From DASPWV01 sp046727855 (GTDB lineage: Bacteria > Acidobacteriota > Vicinamibacteria > Vicinamibacterales > UBA2999): a DNA stretch of 15,502 bases. The position numbers and the translations under genes were made by a program. The stretch is taken from positions 1 to 15,502 of the forward strand of contig JBKPDL010000103.1 of assembly GCA_046727855.1 (NCBI GenBank), given 5' to 3'. This document shows positions 13,568-15,502 of this stretch, piece after piece (the stretch's first letter is position 1; every line of letters begins with the position of its first letter). The notes under the pieces are model-generated. The model made no database searches and had not been told where the DNA came from. It saw nothing but the letters and a program-made list of their open reading frames with translations.

Positions 13568-14377
13568 TTACACGGCCAGCCACGTCCCTTCGAACAGGAT
13601 CTCTGCCCACCCTGTGAGATACACTCCATCGTCACGCCACTCAACACGCTGCGTGCCGCCCGGCGACACCACGTCGAGATCGCGTGACGCGCCGCCGTGC
13701 GCGATAGCCGCGACTGCGGAGGCGCATGCGCCGGTACCCGACGCGGTGGTTGGACCTACACCGCGTTCCCAGATCAGAATGCGCAGCGTGTCCGGGGCTT
13801 CGAGCTTCGCGAATTCGACATTTGTCCCGGCAGGGAATCTCGAATGCGTCGCAAGCGCCGGTCCAAGCCGCTGAAACCGCGCCTCATCGGGGAGCGCGTC
13901 AACCAGCGCGACGCATTGCGGGTTGCCCATACCAAGCGTCGTGACCTTGACGCGTTCGCCGGCGACCTCGAGCTGTTCCTCGCGCATGTCTGTCGGCTGT
14001 CCCATCGCTGCGCGAAACGTGTAACGGCCGCGCGATCGTCCGGTCAGGGTGAGCACCTTCCAACCTGCGTCCGTGGACACGCGCACGTGCCGTGGCGGCT
14101 CTTCTCTGTTCGCTTCGCGTTGATCCAGCACCAGCGCCGCGACACAACGCAGCCCGTTGCCGGACACCTCCGATGGACTGCCGTCAGCGTTGAACAGCGT
14201 CATACGCGCGGTTCCATCAGGCGCGATGGTGTAGAGCATCAGCCCATCGGCGCCAATGCCAGTGTGGCGCGCGCACATGCGACGCGCCAGCTCGGGCAAA
14301 TCGGCGCCATTCACGTGATCGTGTGGCACGAGCAGAAAGTCGTTGCCGTAGGCGTGCGCTTTGGCGACCGGCAGCAT
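13568..14377 (-). CDS. dapF: Diaminopimelate epimerase
   Basis: A 269-residue racemase-fold enzyme converting LL- to meso-diaminopimelate for lysine and peptidoglycan synthesis. Both catalytic cysteines are present: C78 in SGNGLRC and C218 in SGTGACAS. The N-terminal HAYGNDFLLV matches the family HGxGNDF start. The usual substrate-loop Glu and Cys of GET-x-ACGTGACA are replaced here (GPTTASGTGACA), a modest variation. Length is normal. The start is ATG (14375-14377), six bases after the stop of the upstream beta-barrel gene and with no clear Shine-Dalgarno, so it probably rides on that message. It ends in TAA next to the convergent terminator candidate. Confidence 0.95.
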   Translation of the reverse strand: MLPVAKAHAYGNDFLLVPHDHVNGADLPELARRMCARHTGIGADGLMLYTIAPDGTARMTLFNADGSPSEVSGNGLRCVAALVLDQREANREEPPRHVRVSTDAGWKVLTLTGRSRGRYTFRAAMGQPTDMREEQLEVAGERVKVTTLGMGNPQCVALVDALPDEARFQRLGPALATHSRFPAGTNVEFAKLEAPDTLRILIWERGVGPTTASGTGACASAVAAIAHGGASRDLDVVSPGGTQRVEWRDDGVYLTGWAEILFEGTWLAV

Positions 14378-14383
14378 GGGGCT

Positions 14384-15247
14384 TCACGGAATACGGAACG
14401 CGTCAAACACCCAGGTGAACCCCGCGGTGAAGCCGAATTGCGGATCGAGTGATGTCATGCCCAGCAGCACTCCTCCGTCGATCCGCACAGTCGCGCGCGT
14501 GTAACGTCCGCCCAATCGCATGACGGCGCGGTTCTCACCGCCGGGAGGATGTTCTCCGTCGGCGAAATTCACGCGGCCGTTGATCTCGCCCACAATCTCG
14601 GTGCTCATCGTCATGGCGCGCGCGACCGAGAACCCGAACGTCAGCAGATCGTGTTGTTGCGGGGCGTCCGATGTCGGGTCGCCGATGATCGCCAGGCCGC
14701 CGTTGCCCACGACGCGTATGGACTGGACCGTCTTGGCCACGAGAAGCGACGCAAAGAAGTCGGTCATATCAGTGCCGAGGCCATTCTCGTTGCTCGCGTT
14801 CGGCAGCTTCGTCGCAAATCGAAGAGCAACCGCCGGCCGGCCGGGCGTCTCGCCCAACAAGCGCACCTTCGTGGCCAGCACCAGGTCCTCAATGTCGCTG
14901 GTGCGATCGCCGTCGATGTCCAAAAGGTCCGCAAGCGGCGCCGTATCGCGCCGCTCCGAGATATCGAGGCGCTGATAGAGCCCGCCATCGATCTGCAGCT
15001 CCGCGATCGAGCTCAACCCGACGCTCACGCCGAAAGTGGGAACCGACCAGCGATTGCCGGTGAGACCGCTCACGGGAAACGAGACGTCGTTCTGCCAGTC
15101 AAATCCACCCTCGATGAGGAGACGGCCCGGCCCGATGACTTCGGGATCTTCGGTGACGAGTGGTCGCTGTTGTGCGAATGCGGCGGTTGCGGTGGTGAGC
15201 GATGCAAAAGCGGCCATGGCGCAGCAGCACTGAGATAAACGGATCAC
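14384..15247 (-). CDS. Secreted outer-membrane beta-barrel protein of unknown substrate
   Basis: A 287-residue protein with a signal peptide (residues 1-25, cleavage after AFA, before QQRPLVTEDPE). The mature chain shows alternating hydrophobic/polar strands with Gly and aromatic turns and ends in FTAGFTWVFDAFRIP, as expected for a barrel in the outer membrane. The N-terminal PLVTEDPEVIGPGRLLIEGGF resembles transporter-like barrels of the phenol-degradation MetA type, which I recognise only loosely. The start is GTG (15245-15247): GAGGAG (15258-15263) lies ten bases upstream, and the GTG overlaps the CPBP stop as GTGA. A later ATG (15215-15217) would leave a signal peptide without a positive charge. 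Three consecutive Cys (7-9) in the signal peptide are unusual. Confidence 0.85.
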   Translation of the reverse strand: MIRLSQCCCAMAAFASLTTATAAFAQQRPLVTEDPEVIGPGRLLIEGGFDWQNDVSFPVSGLTGNRWSVPTFGVSVGLSSIAELQIDGGLYQRLDISERRDTAPLADLLDIDGDRTSDIEDLVLATKVRLLGETPGRPAVALRFATKLPNASNENGLGTDMTDFFASLLVAKTVQSIRVVGNGGLAIIGDPTSDAPQQHDLLTFGFSVARAMTMSTEIVGEINGRVNFADGEHPPGGENRAVMRLGGRYTRATVRIDGGVLLGMTSLDPQFGFTAGFTWVFDAFRIP

Positions 15248-15502
15248 GCGTTGTGTGCTCCTCGTCGAATGTAGGCGAGCGCGAGAATGTCGTAGACACC
15301 GTGAGCAATCATCGGCGCGGTCAAGCCGCCGGTGGCGTACGCCAGCGCGCCCAGCACGAACCCCATGCCCGATGCCCAGACGCCAAACGGCAGCATGCTG
15401 CGCCCGCCGACGTGCGCAAACCCGAACATCAGGCTGGCGATGACCCAGCCGAACAGCGGCTGCACGATGCCGCGAAACAACCACTCCTCACCGATCCCCG
15501 CG
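15244..15502 (-). CDS. CPBP-family intramembrane metalloprotease (C-terminal part, cut by window edge)
   Basis: The last 85 residues of a membrane protein. They hold all three CPBP/Abi motifs: EEWLFRG (motif 1, EExxxR), FGFAHV (motif 2, FxxxH) and the later APMIAHGVYD with another His. Hydrophobic segments around them are transmembrane helices. The family includes type II CAAX-prenyl proteases and bacteriocin self-immunity proteins; the bacterial substrates are mostly unknown. The gene continues beyond 15502, so the N-terminus is missing because of the window edge rather than truncation. Its TGA overlaps the next start as GTGA. Confidence 0.9.
   Translation of the reverse strand, partial: AGIGEEWLFRGIVQPLFGWVIASLMFGFAHVGGRSMLPFGVWASGMGFVLGALAYATGGLTAPMIAHGVYDILALAYIRRGAHNA

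Noticed and set aside
15248..15484. N-terminal extension of the beta-barrel protein
   Set aside because: It is a shadow of the CPBP protease gene; a GAGGAG site and a signal peptide support GTG 15247.

Overview
The window is high-GC bacterial chromosome, read almost entirely from the minus strand. It carries ordinary housekeeping genes: NAD-dependent DNA ligase, methionyl-tRNA synthetase, a long-chain prenyl diphosphate synthase, diaminopimelate epimerase, TatD and RadC. These sit with an outer-membrane beta-barrel, a lipoprotein and a membrane-anchored HtrA protease, which together point to a diderm. The mix of HtrA paired with an NtrC-type regulator, a DUF4398-like lipoprotein, a YxxR sirtuin and an orphan LarC suggests Acidobacteriota (perhaps Vicinamibacteria). 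That placement is inference, not proof.

Layout, from the high-coordinate end in the direction of most transcription: (1) 15502-13568, a CPBP-type membrane protease (cut by the window edge), a secreted beta-barrel protein and dapF, tightly packed. (2) 12928-13506, one plus-strand gene for a small lipoprotein, divergent from the next cluster. (3) 12853-7386, a five-gene run, sirtuin - radC - larC - metG - tatD, in which every junction is a 4-base stop/start overlap. (4) 7215-6196, a polyprenyl diphosphate synthase. (5) 6195-5664, a gene-free block made almost wholly of short repeats that switches from pyrimidine-rich to purine-rich on the plus strand. (6) 5663-3654, ligA, starting at the very edge of that block. 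(7) 3653-3076, a 578-base gene-free stretch with two long inverted repeats. (8) 3075-146, htrA-like protease overlapping an NtrC-family sigma-54 response regulator. (9) 1-145, another short-repeat tract.

The genes are mostly conventional. The unusual part is the repeat ecology. At least four sites carry short tandem repeats that reach into, or exactly abut, genes: a 13-base family at both ends of 7303-7397 and 50-142, a 33/36-base GATC-rich family filling the polyprenyl synthase-ligA gap, and a 30-base in-frame family inside metG. In the ligA upstream block the repeats may supply a Shine-Dalgarno sequence and a small open reading frame ending in a GTGA overlap with ligA. That mirrors the translational coupling seen at six other junctions here. 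I did not see a defence system, prophage, transposase, CRISPR array, tRNA or rRNA.
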